Part shown: piece after piece, positions 39,505 through 50,299 of the stretch
Position numbering within the stretch: position 1 is the stretch's first letter
Layout of the letters: every line of letters begins with the position of its first letter
NCBI RefSeq assembly: GCF_013426205.1
Contig: NC_089423.1
Location: 5,332,001-5,396,000, forward strand
Length of the DNA: 64,000 bases
From: Metarhizium brunneum
Lineage: Eukaryota > Ascomycota > Sordariomycetes > Hypocreales > Clavicipitaceae
Reading direction: 5' to 3'
Notes under the pieces: generated by a model
Seen by the model: the letters and a program-made list of their open reading frames with translations, nothing else
Database searches by the model: none
What the model was told of the DNA's origin: nothing
Made by a program: the position numbers and the translations under genes

Positions 39505-42500
39505 GCTAAAAATACAAGTGTGGGCCAGAATGAATGCGCACGTCCTGATGTCTTCTTGTCACTGCCGTCTTTTTGTTCAAAAATGCCCTTTATTATGTCG
39601 CTTAATTAGGCGAGTTTGCCTCACAGACGGTTTTCTTAACCGGATTCTGTGTGGCAGTAATAAAGTGAAGTACTGTTTGCGCGGAGTAGTGACCACGATC
39701 TGGCCAGTGTGGGGACCAGGAGGCAGACTGCCGAACAGAAAAGGTCGAGTCGTCTTCTCTTCGGGCAATGTGAAGGTCGAGAGCAGCAGTAGAGCTAGTG
39801 CAAGCTCTGCAATAAAGACGGTGATGAAAAAAAAAGGAATAATAAGAAGACAATGGAAGCGTAGTTTGAAATCCCTTGAGGGAGGAACAGGCTGGATGAG
39901 GGCAGGATGCGCGGAGTTAATAATAAGGGAAGGCGCGACGTGGTGACACCTTCTTGGACTGCTCAATGTTGCCCAACGGAGACGATGGTGTCGCGGTGAG
40001 TGGCCCGCTTAGCAAGCCGGCGACTTATTGCTATCGCTTGCGGTGAGCAGTTTTGGGGGATTCGGGGGCTTTGGGAGCAAGACACTTTGGTAACTCGGTC
40101 CTCGGTATGGCTTGCGCAGTACGGAGTAGACCGCCTCGATTCGTTGACGGCCACCAGGAGGATTGAGTATGCGAATTCGTGTGCTGGCAAGCGGAGCTGC
40201 AGTGGTTGCTGGACCAATATTCTGCCCTCGCCCTTTACAGAAACTCGGTCTCGTGGCTTACAGGCGGAGATGGGTTGACGTGGTGGATGTGTATGTGTGC
40301 CTGATGAGCGGTGCTCGTACATGGGTGCAAGTGTGATGTGTATAAGCGACAATGGAGCTCCAGGCGAAAGAGAGAGGGCAAGAAGCTCTTTATCTGAGCG
40401 TCTCGATTCAAAGAAAATGTCCGGGGTAGCGAATATGATGGGGAGAGGACGGGGAAGGCAAAGGGATGGGGGGGAAGGGTTTATCTAAAACCCGAATCTG
40501 TCGTTGTGTGAGAGTGTCGGGGACTCGAGGTTTCTAACATTCATTTCCTACAAGTGAAAGCACGCGGGTCTCGGGCAAGCAGCACAAAGGGCACACGGGA
40601 CTGGTGCGCCATTGAGACAGTTCAATCTAGCAACGGCCGCAGGGGAAACAAGCAACGAGGGCTGCACCAGGGCAGGGAAAAGGGAAAGATGGGTTGGTTG
40701 TCTAATCACTATTGGGAGTGCGAGGAATGAATGAACGGGTGATCTGGATCAAAGAGCAAAGACTCAAATGGACCAACTCGGCAGGGAGGAGAACGAAGCA
40801 TTCAATGTTGCCACTGGGACCAATGACGAGTCATGTATCTTTGAAAGATGAATACTCGATGGGATGGATATGTCTTGTGGCAATTCGGTGACTGCTTTGA
40901 TTCTGGTCATGTATCCAAGCTTGACAGTGACTTCAGAGGACTGGTGGGGCATTCCGCCGCACGGATTGCCGGTACCTGAAGATCGGGCCTAGCGGATACC
41001 GCCGCCCAAGTACCTAGGTACCTAACCTGGGGACCGCAGTCGCTGTTCCTGCTGGCATGCACGTGCCTGAGCGCCGAGCTTCTCGATGCGTGAATGGTGC
41101 CACATGTGGCCACTCAGTGCTGCCAGGGCCCATCTGCCATCCACTGGCCGCCACATCACAGGCCACCGGGTGGCCAAGTTTAGAGCCTAACCAGAGCACT
41201 AACACTGCTGGACCTGAATTGATTCCCCCACCTTGACCGGACCTGACGTCTCTTGTCCACACCTCGCCCACACCTCGCCCACACCTCGCCCACGCCTCTT
41301 CCACACTTCTTCTTCCAAGGTTAGTCCGACACATGTTGCCATCAGAATCATCGATTTACTAAATAGCTGACTAGGTCAACTTGGCACCAGTGGAGCCGAG
41401 ACTAACGAAGAGAAAAGAATTTGTCTGTCCGCGGAAGCAAGCCGCCGCACAAGGTCTTCCCACTAATGCAGCCATCTCTACGGAGTAGGTTCGGCCTGTA
41501 TTGTCGAGGGGAAATGCAGGCGTCAGCCCACGAACGGAAAAAAGGCCTCAATATATTTGTGTGTCTGCGTCCTGCGTGAATGAGTAGACACTGAGCCTAC
41601 CACCGCAGGCAGGCCGTGTTTATGTGCACAACACCCATTTCAATCTTGCCGTTACACCAGCAAAAAGGGTCCCAAATGGACAACTCCGTCATGTCCGGAA
41701 TCATTTCTAGAGTTGCTTGTGCATCGCTCTTCCCGTCCGTAGACGCTTACAGACACTACTCACTTCGCATCGCAGGGAGGCGGCCAGAGGAAGACGATAA
41801 AATAAAAAAGCTGCCGTAAGCATGTGCTTGCCACAGCAGCCACCAGCAGCCACCAGCAGAATAATCACAAGCTACTCCGTACAGTAGCAAGCAACATCCT
41901 GCAAGGTACCCGCCAAAAACCCTCCGATTGTACTACATACGTACATACACAATGGCCCCCAATTATTAGTCTCACCAGCCAATAACCGGATGGGTGGTGT
42001 GGGAGACGGTCGGTAGATTCGTTGGATGTCACCAACCGAGTTGCTCCCCGAGAGCTGAAGGGAAAGAAGAAAATGCTGCAGAATTGACGTGTAAATGTGG
42101 GAAGGATGTGAGATTTTTAAAAAAAGAAAATATTTTATTACCATGGCGGGAAGAAGCACATTTTAGACTTCCGTTACGCCTGGGGAAATTGGTTCGGTTA
42201 TCGATCTGCATTATTAGATCTCTTTGCACGGGCGTTAGATGATCAGCCGGACAGGGCTTGTCTCTGGATTTTCTTTTCTTCTCACGACAGCACCGATTTG
42301 CTCTACCATGAACCCTGGCGACTACAGGTGATTGCGCCGTGGTCATCTAGCGTCAGCCTCTTCAGACAGCTGACGAACAAAAAAAAAAAAAAAAGGTAAA
42401 AACCAGCAAAAAATCATGACTAAGCCAGGGCCTAGAACGCCAAGCTTGTGTCAAGTTTCAACCCTCGGTTGAGGGCTTATTGATCCACCATCATTTCTCT

Positions 42501-44201
42501 TTTGAGGAGACAGAGGACCACAATTCAGCAAAATGCGGAAGACAATGCGACTCCGACCACCCCAAATAAGTAGAGGGCGAGTCACCCTCTTTCCGCTATT
42601 CGACGGACCGGAACGATTACTCTGGGTCGTTGCCGAATGGCTTTGGGGAGCACTATTTTGTTTGGCCCGCCCGCTCGAGTTTTTAGTTCCACCTCCGCTT
42701 CTTCCTTGGATCTGGTTAGGGACGGTGGCACATGTAGCGGTGTGACGATGTATTGGTACACGGCGGCGGTGAGGATGGCGAGACACCCAGAAGTAGCGGA
42801 ACTTATCTACAGCCCCTATAGACAACACCTTGCAAGGCCGTCGTTGTGTAGCAGGGCCCGAGACATGTTGCAACAGTCGAGTCAGTCGACTGGTCCCGGC
42901 TCGCTTCCGCTTGAGTTTCCTTCGATAAGATGTCTCACGATGTTCAGGGTTCTGGTTCTGCTGAGCCGCGAGTGGTGCAAATGATACTAGTACTCCGTAC
43001 TCGGCATTTCATCGAGGAAGGGCTCTCGTTTGCCCCGTGTCCGGTGGATGAAGTACCAGCTAGGAGAAACTGCCTGCATTTATTTCACTTCCAATGCCGT
43101 TGCACTTGAAAAGGTCGTGGGGATACTCCACGGTGTTGACACGAAACGTTGTGCTTCTGCGCCGTCCTCAACCAACATACATATGTTACACACATCATTG
43201 GCACATGGGCACTAACTCAAGTGAACAAACCTCACAAGGTGCGTTTTTGCAATCACACCAACTGCTTTGCGTTCTGACCTCCAGTAAGCTTCTCACAGCA
43301 CTTGACAAGACCGGTGCTGGATTCTGCCCGCCACATGCTCTTGCACCTCGGCTCTCCAAGACTTCAAAACGAACGCTCGCTCAGCAACTTCCATTTCCGA
43401 CCCCTGTCACTGTTGCCGGCCCGTCCAATCGTGACATGGAGCCCTACGCTGATCTTGGAACCATCAATCAACTTCAAATGCCTCCCCCATGCGGCCACTT
43501 TGCTAAATCTCTTACCCCGGCATCCTGGTCCTCTTGGATCCAGGCACCAGGCACACAGACGCAACCGGCGTGGGAAAAATTTGAACTGTGTCTGGGTTCT
43601 TACTTCCGAGGAACCGGCAGGACACAATCGTTTTGCAAACGGCCGGCGCAAGGTGCGACAAGGTGCCCATGGGACGGGGCTCGATGCCCCATCAGCCGAC
43701 CAGGCCATCTCGCAAGCTCCCGTCAGAAACACGACGACCCTGCGTGAAACAAAGGGAGACATGCATGTCATCTCATCAAACACTTTGCGACGTACATATG
43801 CGTGTTTCCGCAATCAGGCACAGTCTTGCAGCCGCGCATATAATAGTCTGTGACACAAGCAGTATGTAAACGCTAGATAACAATACTCTGGTCTAACGCG
43901 CCATGACGTGGTATTTGCTCTGTTTAAATGCCCTTTCCCTCCCGGTATGTAGAGTACGCCATGGCGAAAGGGAAAGATGCTCCAAGCTCAAACCTATAAG
44001 GCAATACTCTGAAACTCTAGAGCGTTCTGGCCCTTTGAATGCACCCAATTCGGGAGTTCAAGCACTATGGCATCTCGAAATCGTTTGTATGTGTGGCGCG
44101 GGTTTTGTTTCATCATTGTGTCATTGTTTCAAGCTCAACTCCGTCGACTACCTCTTGTCGATCGGCTTCAATTGTTACTGCTTCCTTGAGCCGAATCTGA
44201 A
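39505..44201. other. 4.7-kb intergenic region
   Basis: Promoter side of the TBC gene and the transition to the accessory block. Four ACGGAGTA/TACTCCGTA motifs occur (40121, 41479, 41875, 42991), the last ones I see in the window. Also present: an 11-bp tandem repeat at 41258, CAGCAGCCAC repeats near 41834-41857, and a poly-A run at 42379-42394. Overlapping open frames at 43094-43853 (up to 217 codons) have no recognisable domain. Confidence 0.5.
41258..41290. repeat. 11-bp tandem repeat, three perfect copies
   Basis: The unit CACACCTCGCC occurs three times head to tail, followed by a fourth imperfect copy (CACGCCTCTTC). It is intergenic, a small minisatellite-like array with no evident function. 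Confidence 0.9.
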
Positions 44202-44249
44202 ATGGTATTTTGGATATTGACGACCGAATACCACCAACAGCTAGTCGAA

Positions 44250-44505
44250 ATGGAACGCTTGAAAATAAGCAAAGGCCCAAGGCTCCAAAGTCATGATATC
44301 CAGCAGCTGCAAAAGGCGTGCGAAGCTCTGGGGAACCGGGCAACTGAAGAAGGCCATGGTACGTTGCCTCGTCTTGTCGATCTCGCTGACTGACACTGAA
44401 CATATAGAGGTAGACCTGGACCAAGCCAACGCATGTGGTATGCATCTTGTGGCATTGCTCATGTCTCTTATCGAATATCCATGTGGTTTCCATGGCGTTG
44501 GATAA
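44250..44505 (+). CDS. Small two-exon open frame, unknown; possible gene fragment
   Basis: Exons 44250-44358 and 44408-44505 join in frame across a 49-bp intron with textbook signals (GTACGT donor, CTGAC branch, ATATAG acceptor), giving 68 aa. The frame is open upstream to an ATG at 44202 (84 aa) and, past one TGA, further still. The product is a helical-looking hydrophilic stretch (LQSHDIQQLQKAC..., EVDLDQANACGMHLVALLMSLI) with no recognised domain. Because the unspliced frame stops soon after the donor while the spliced frame continues through protein-like sequence, I think the splice is real. This may be the last part of an older, larger gene. Its surroundings contain other gene relics. 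Confidence 0.4.
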
Positions 44506-44559
44506 CAGGGGAATAAAATAAGACGCCATCAAGGCCAGAATCTCTGAGGGCACTCCCAT

Positions 44560-46689
44560 TATGCACCATTGCCTTTGGAATTTCCCGAAAGAACGCGCCC
44601 AGCGTCGTGGATGCGCTCGTTGGATCCTTTACGCCTCAAGTGACGAGGTCATCTCGGCGCTATTTCCCTGAGTGCTCCGGTACTGATGTAGTACCACTGA
44701 GTTAGGAACCGTGTTCATGTTATGTGACAGGGCATTCATAAGCTGTCCAAACCCCGGGACTAGAAGTATATGTTTTTGAAACGCATGTAAATGGCAACAA
44801 ACGTTCTCGTCGACATGGTTTCCTCGGAGTGCGATCTGAGCTGAAGTTGGTAGATGAAGCCTGATAAACATCCCACGTCGCGGACCAGTGCTTTCTGAGA
44901 GGCGGTGCAAGGGTATTTGAGTTTCTCATACTTTCTTGCCAGGAGCCAGGAGCATAAGCTATTGGGCCGGTCTTTCTTGACCAGTCCAGTGGACTGCGAC
45001 CGTGTCAGAGGCCTGGATGTTGAGTAACCTGCAAATGTATGACGAACGTTTTGTCATACCATACTGTCAGCCTCAGCCTGCAAATTACGAACCGTAATCT
45101 AGCCACTACAAATATTTGGGCTACTTGATACTCCCTAACTGCCATATGATGAGTAGATCGAGTTGTACCACCTCATCAGAGGAGGATTCTCGGCCTGTGG
45201 CGTTGTCAAATTCACTCGGTGCCGCACACCTTGGAACATGCGGATCAAAGTAGGTACGTACTCAGTAACGAACTTCTAATAAGAAAATCATCACTTCTGT
45301 TACATGTGCTATATCAGAGGGTATTGCCTCCTCCCTCCGCATCCGTCATCTCTGCCCATGCACGTTGGGACAAATAACGACGTGCCTCACCAGGCCACAA
45401 CGCGATGAAAAGGGTATTGGCAAATTACATCCGCCGTCTTTGTCTCCCAATGCCCCCCCAGAATGGGCACAATGAATTCGTCGGCATGGATACCGTGCAC
45501 TCCTCTGGCCGTATTGCCGATTCTCTTTACAGCTTGCTTCCAGTTTCACAACAACACGGTCAACATTTACACTCATTTTACACCAGTTCTCGTCTTCATC
45601 ATTGACGAATGGTTTCCTTCGTGGACCATATGCGCCAACTCCCCACGACATCGTACTCACGGAGGCGACGCGTGCAGCCACTCTTGGCGTGGTTGACTTT
45701 GCATTCTCTTGAGCCAGAAGTTCAGGCCCCCGTGGCGCAAGTAAGGTTCTCGAAAGGTTGCAAGTCCGGGAGGTCTGACAATATCGGCGGATCGCGTCGG
45801 TTGCTTTACTCGTTGCTTGTGGCAGCTGCGGTGACTCAACTAATCAGGATTCTGGAAGCGTCTACTCCAATTATGGTAGTCCAAGTTACCTGTGGCGAGC
45901 ACTCGCTTGGAGACTAATATATGTTAGCGAGCGTCTGTCCCTTGGTACGCGCAACTGTTGCGAACAAGCCCTCTCGTTGTATGGACGTCGTCACGCCGGA
46001 AACTAGGGGCGCTGGGTGCCATGAGTTTTGCATATCGCCAGGTCACATAGCAAGATGCCACATAGTGGGCATTTATCGCCTCCTGGAAACAGCCCGAACA
46101 GACTGCAGCCAATACCGCAAATAGGGGATTGCATGTGGTGTAGCTGATTGTTGCACATTTTGGTGACAAGTACATGCCAAACTGGGAGATTGTCCGGCCG
46201 TGGCGCTAGGGCGGGCCGAGCCGAGCCGGTGCGTGGGGTTGCAATTGTAACGCTGCCAGTCGGCGATATTTTACTTTGATATAAATTACTCCAAAAGAGC
46301 AGTACTAGGTTGTATGCTCATGCTGGATGGAATTCCGCCCACCCCGAAGCTAATCACAACATGACGGCCTTTCTTTCGATACTTGGTCGCTCATCACAGG
46401 CTCTATCGTCTGAGACTCTGAACATCAACACCCTGGATTGGTTGGCTGCCCAGGGTTGGTGCTACTGCCTGCCAAGCGCGTCTGCCGTTGAGGCGATTGA
46501 GGATGATCAATACAATCCAATGAACCTGTCTACAGTCCTCTATATAGGGTGTTACAAATCTCGGCTGGACCATGTGACTCCCTCTGAACACCTGCAAACC
46601 ACAACAAGGAGTCAAGGACTGTTCAATGTTCCCTCCTTTGCATTGCAGCCTTGGGTACAGGCCAGGCAGTGCTTCACTCTTGAGTTACA
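44560..46689. other. Region with broken open frames, nothing identified
   Basis: On the plus strand a single reading frame stays open from 45405 to 46124 apart from two stops (ending at 45605 and 45917), which may be decayed coding sequence, but I recognise no family in it. A frame running into the phosphotransferase relic (46310 onward, with an internal ATG near 46360) may be an upstream exon or unrelated. No RNA gene or array seen. Confidence 0.35.
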
Positions 46690-47349
46690 ATGCGACCGCG
46701 GATGCAGCATGACGATGCGTCGTGGGAGGCAAGTGAGCGTATCGAAGACGAGTGGAAAAAGTCATTGTTTGCACCAGACACGATGGAGCTATTGCGAATT
46801 TCATCGTCAAACATCGCGGCGGGCATTCCGAATGAGCTCTGATACCGGTTCCGCTTGTAATAAGCCCGGGGACAAGGGGGGGAAGCTCCCTTGGATCGGG
46901 CCCCTTTATCGTCATGGAATACATTCACCGTGAAATGGACATGGTTGACGCCCTGGATAAGCCAGCCGAAATTGGAGGTGCTATATCGACAGTTTGCGGA
47001 TATCTTACTCAAGCTTTCAACTCTTTCGTAGGGTCCCGACAAAGTTGATTCCGCTGACGACTTCTCATTTGAGGTGCAGCAACGCCGCCCTCTGTCTGTC
47101 GACATAAACCAGTTAGTGCGGCTGGGAACGCTGCCACGAGCAAAGCAGCCCAACTGTACCTTTAAATCTTCTTCCGACTATTTCCAACGCTTGGCGCTCG
47201 AGAGTCATAACAGCGGCCTGCTGCACCACCAGAGGCACATATACAGCGTTGTTACTAATTGGTTCAACAGGTGTCATTGTGCCGGCCACGTGGCAATTCC
47301 TTGTTGCAAATTCGCATACAAGCACTCTGAACTTATTGCAGCAAGATAG
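46690..47349 (+). pseudogene. Decayed aminoglycoside-phosphotransferase (APH) family gene
   Basis: Remnant of the large fungal APH/choline-kinase-like phosphotransferase family (protein-kinase fold small-molecule kinases). Three blocks appear in family order but in different frames. An N-terminal block begins with ATG at 46690 (DDASWEASERIEDEWKKSLF...IPNEL) and ends at a TGA at 46840. A hinge block at 46914 reads MEYIHREMDMVDALDKP, matching the family's MEYI...MDMVDAL segment. A third block, shifted in frame, starts near 46950 (QPKLEVLYRQFADILLKLS), is cut by a TAG at 47029-47031 and resumes (RPLSVDINQLVRLGTLPRAK) to 47349. Most of the N-lobe between blocks one and two, including the nucleotide-binding part, is missing, and the catalytic loop further downstream is absent. 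The stretch around the TAG resembles an intron, but it carries family-like coding sequence (DDFSFEV), so I read it as a nonsense mutation. Confidence 0.6.
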
Positions 47350-47552
47350 TGGCCCGTAGGGTTTAGTTTGCGTACCTCATTTTACCTTGGAGTTTATCCA
47401 TCGTTTTCCGTTGGTCTGCTCGATCGCATCTCCATTGCTAGAGTAAACTTGTATTCAAGGTTTGAGTAAGCTCGTGGCTCAATCGAAATCGAAGTTTGCA
47501 TGTCAAAAGTCCAAGTTGGCCGTTGTCTCTCCGAAATAGAACTACCTCAGCC

Positions 47553-48005
47553 ATCAGACACCACTCGCCCCGTCTTTGAACAGAGGTCTTCCTGGTGTTG
47601 GAATGGTTACATCGAACAGCGTTGAAACGGATGTGCTTCTTGCCATGCGGCCTGAGCATCTCAAACATATGATCAACAAGACAAAGAACCACCGGTTTCG
47701 GAGCCACAAACTGCCAAATGGCATAGAGAAGCGACGGTTATACGAGACTCTTGAGACACCGAGAAACAAGGGATGCCAGGAATGACGTGAGTAGCAGCAT
47801 GCACAAATTCTTTTATGGGTGCTTGCCCCTAATCATGTACCGCGCCGTCAACAGTTACATCGCCACCAATCCTCCCAATATTCGCCATCTTCCAGGCGCC
47901 GTACCGGAAGAACCCTCTTTTATCGGGAATGCCGAGTTTAACGCCGACACGAAGAAGTTCAAGTTTGCATATCCTATCTTCGGACTTTATAAACTTACCT
48001 AACCC
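47553..48005 (+). pseudogene. Broken ASCH/PUA-like small protein gene
   Basis: Two frames carry parts of what looks like the fungal ASCH/PUA-like family. The first, from an ATG at 47603, reads DVLLAMRPEHLKHMINKTKNHRFRSHKLP...YETLETP and stops at 47785. The second, shifted by one frame, contains NPPNIRHLPGAVPEEP...IGNAEFNA and ...FGLYKLT, ending at 48002. From memory, family members read continuously through equivalent blocks (SIKP..., KNHEYRKY..., PGTVPEEP, GNADFN, YELYEL), so this copy is frameshifted and has lost its C-terminus. Such domains are thought to bind RNA or modified nucleic acid; no activity is expected here. Confidence 0.45.
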
Positions 48006-48119
48006 ATGAGATTGGGGCACCGGTCTTCTTCTAAATATGCCAGCTCTAGAGATGACCTTGAGACCACCGACTGTCTGCACCTGCAGTCACTATAAGCCGT
48101 ATTTCGCAAAGGACAGAAG

Positions 48120-48512
48120 CTAGTCACGCCTCCGATCCGGGTATTGGCACGCTTGCTTGTTCAGAACACCGCAAAGGCGTGCCCTACCGGCTTTCGCTGT
48201 GCTGTCATGGAGAGAGATGAGAATGAGAGCCTTTGCATGCTTGCCGAGATTCACTGGCATGCCTCCTAGGGCAAGACCATCTTCGACATGTCTGCCATGG
48301 ACAATACCCCGGAAGCCGACGATTCTGAGCCGATATGCCATCCAATTGGCTATTCCCCCTTTCTTGGCTACAAGAACTATGAGGCCCAACGCTCCCTCGC
48401 CTACTACCAACAACGACTGGCAGACCGGAAAACCCGTCTCGTTTTCAAACAAAATACTACAGCTGCTCTGAAGAGATTGTTGGAATGCGTTGTGTCCACC
48501 CAGTTCTGAAAC
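48120..48512 (+). other. Unidentified coding-like frame with one in-frame stop
   Basis: A plus-strand frame reads as plausible protein from about 48165 to the stop at 48509, broken by a TAG near 48268. After the TAG it continues with an acidic stretch (MDNTPEADDSEPI) and a helical basic stretch (YYQQRLADRKTRLVFKQ). The opposite strand is also open (48120-48557), so coding strand is uncertain. I do not recognise the family. It converges on the methyltransferase gene and could be the end of the broken gene to its left. Confidence 0.3.
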
Positions 48513-48531
48513 CTCGCATCTGCGTCGGAGA

Positions 48532-49677
48532 CTAAGCATTCCTCTTTGTTCGTCCAATAACTATTGCGGCTTTGACAACTCTTGTCCGATCAAACCAAGC
48601 AAATACTTTTCCGGTCAGGTTGTAGCCAGCCAACGAGATGCCGTAACGGCTCAAAGCAACCTCTTGTTTTCGCAGATAGCCCGATAGACCACCAAACACA
48701 TGATCCGAAATATCCCGAATCTCAATTTGCGCCTCGTCATAGCCACACTCGATAAGCTGGTTTCGGTATTGTTCCTCAGTTAAGAAGGTATACAGCGGAC
48801 AGGACAGGAGAAAGCCCAAAAGCCGAACTGCTATAATTTGCCACATGGGTGCGTTCTCGTTTAGTATCAAGTCAAACGCCATGACATTTGCGTCCAGTGT
48901 CTTGGCTGCAAGCTTAAAGATGGATTTCCTAGAAGGGGAGAAGTGGTAGAGGCAGTCCAACGCCATGAGCCATCGCTCGGAGAAAGCTTCGTCTGCCAGG
49001 CTATCCACAGATGCGTGAACCGCGCTACTCCAAGACTCTGGCTTTGCTGCGTCCGCCTGGAACAGTTTAACGGCACCTTTGGACAATCCGATTGCATTCT
49101 CCCTTCCGCCTTCAAGTGCCAATGCTCCACTGAGCCTCTCCTGTGCTGCTTGAAGCTGCTCCGCGTTCAAGGTAAGCCCGACGTAGCGAAATTGTGGCCG
49201 TGACGAGGCCTGTATGAGCTCTGCGAGCGCAATGGTCTGGTCGCCGCACCCAAATCCCACGTCCAACACGGCGACGGAATGCTTGGTCTTTGAGGCGGCC
49301 CTTGCCGGCTGATTTTCGACTCCAAGGCCGGCAGCGCGAACAATCTTCTCCAGCAAAGCCCGCGTCGCCACATCAAAGTGGTCAATGTGTCTGCCGTCTT
49401 CTGTTGTCCTGTGCGGAATGCGATGAGTAGGGTCGCTTTGGCTTCACTGTGTGTCTGAAGGGGGCATTCAGGTGGCAAAAAGAACCACTCACCAGAATCC
49501 AAGATTCATCCACAGGGATCGGAATGGAGTCCTCACATTGAGCTTCCAATGTCCGAGTCCGTAAATGTCCTTGGGCCGAAAAAGTGCAAACGCCAGAAAT
49601 GCCCCTAGTGCAATGGTAACAATACACCCGGCAGCGAAGCCCAGGGCAAACTCTCTGGCTGAAAACGAGAAGGTCAT
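48532..49677 (-). CDS. Membrane-anchored SAM-dependent methyltransferase
   Basis: Class I (Rossmann-fold) methyltransferase using S-adenosylmethionine. Exons 49677-49493 and 49408-48532, with an 84-bp GT-AG intron (GTGAGT donor), give 353 aa. Residues 10-35 form a hydrophobic transmembrane anchor (FALGFAAGCIVTIALGAFLAFALF). The segment MNLGFW-TTEDGRHIDHFDVATRALL spans the splice junction and matches the entry of fungal methyltransferases with an MNLGYW motif. SAM-binding motif I is VLDVGFGCGDQT, followed by YVGLTLNAEQLQAAQERL, an acidic motif II/III region (LDCLYHFSP) and a C-terminal part typical of small-molecule or lipid methyltransferases. Substrate unknown. It has no adjacent biosynthetic cluster, so a secondary-metabolite role is not supported; a lipid or sterol-like membrane substrate is a guess from the anchor. 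It is the only intact gene between the TBC gene and the protease, and it lies beside relics on both sides. Confidence 0.85.
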
Positions 49678-50299
49678 GGCTCGGATGAGGTGTACATGAC
49701 AGTGCTCGACCTTGGCTGCAATGATGCGTGATGTCTGATGATGATGTGGTTGTCCGAAGCTGTCGGCTTTTCCACAAAGTCCCCGATTGCGGGCCCGGCA
49801 GCGTGGGCTGGACCAATAGCAGTTGGCCGCTCCGACTTTGCGGCTTATTCTGGTTATAGCTGCTAGTTTTAGGGTATAAGCGATATAGTTCTCTCAATTT
49901 TTCTGATCGTAGTGATCTGATCCTTTACGATCACATGGAACCCATTATTCTGTAATGGCCTCGGTCGCCAGGCGATTCTAGCAATCGCCTGCGCGCCGAC
50001 TATTCTTCCGTGGTGGTTCCTGTCTACGGGCGGGGATGGCTAAACACAGCTGACCCCTCCTGCGGCTCGCTAGGCTCAGGAGCCCTGACCGCAACAATAT
50101 GTAGGGAGCAGATGGGGGATATGTCTAGACTGAGGATTTAGCATAATAGAGAATAGGAGGAGCCTGTCCAGCAGGCCTATTTAGGTCCTATATTTCAGTA
50201 GAATGTCGGTACCCTATAGTCCGTCCCTTCTCACAGCAACTGACATCTCCACCAACAACTTCTCCCCTGGCCGCCCTCCTGATACCTCACCAACCCGCT
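49678..50299. other. Short intergenic gap
   Basis: Upstream region of the methyltransferase and downstream end of the Tc-like pseudogene. No gene or RNA signal seen. Confidence 0.6.

Noticed and set aside
44500..44520. Sequence resembling the I-SceI homing endonuclease site (GGATAACAGGGG)
   Set aside because: Only a partial match to the 18-bp site, with no endonuclease gene or mobile intron nearby.
47028..47079. Apparent 52-bp intron (GTAGGG...GTGCAG) in the phosphotransferase relic
   Set aside because: The stretch itself carries family-like coding sequence in the same frame as both sides, so the TAG is better explained as a nonsense mutation.
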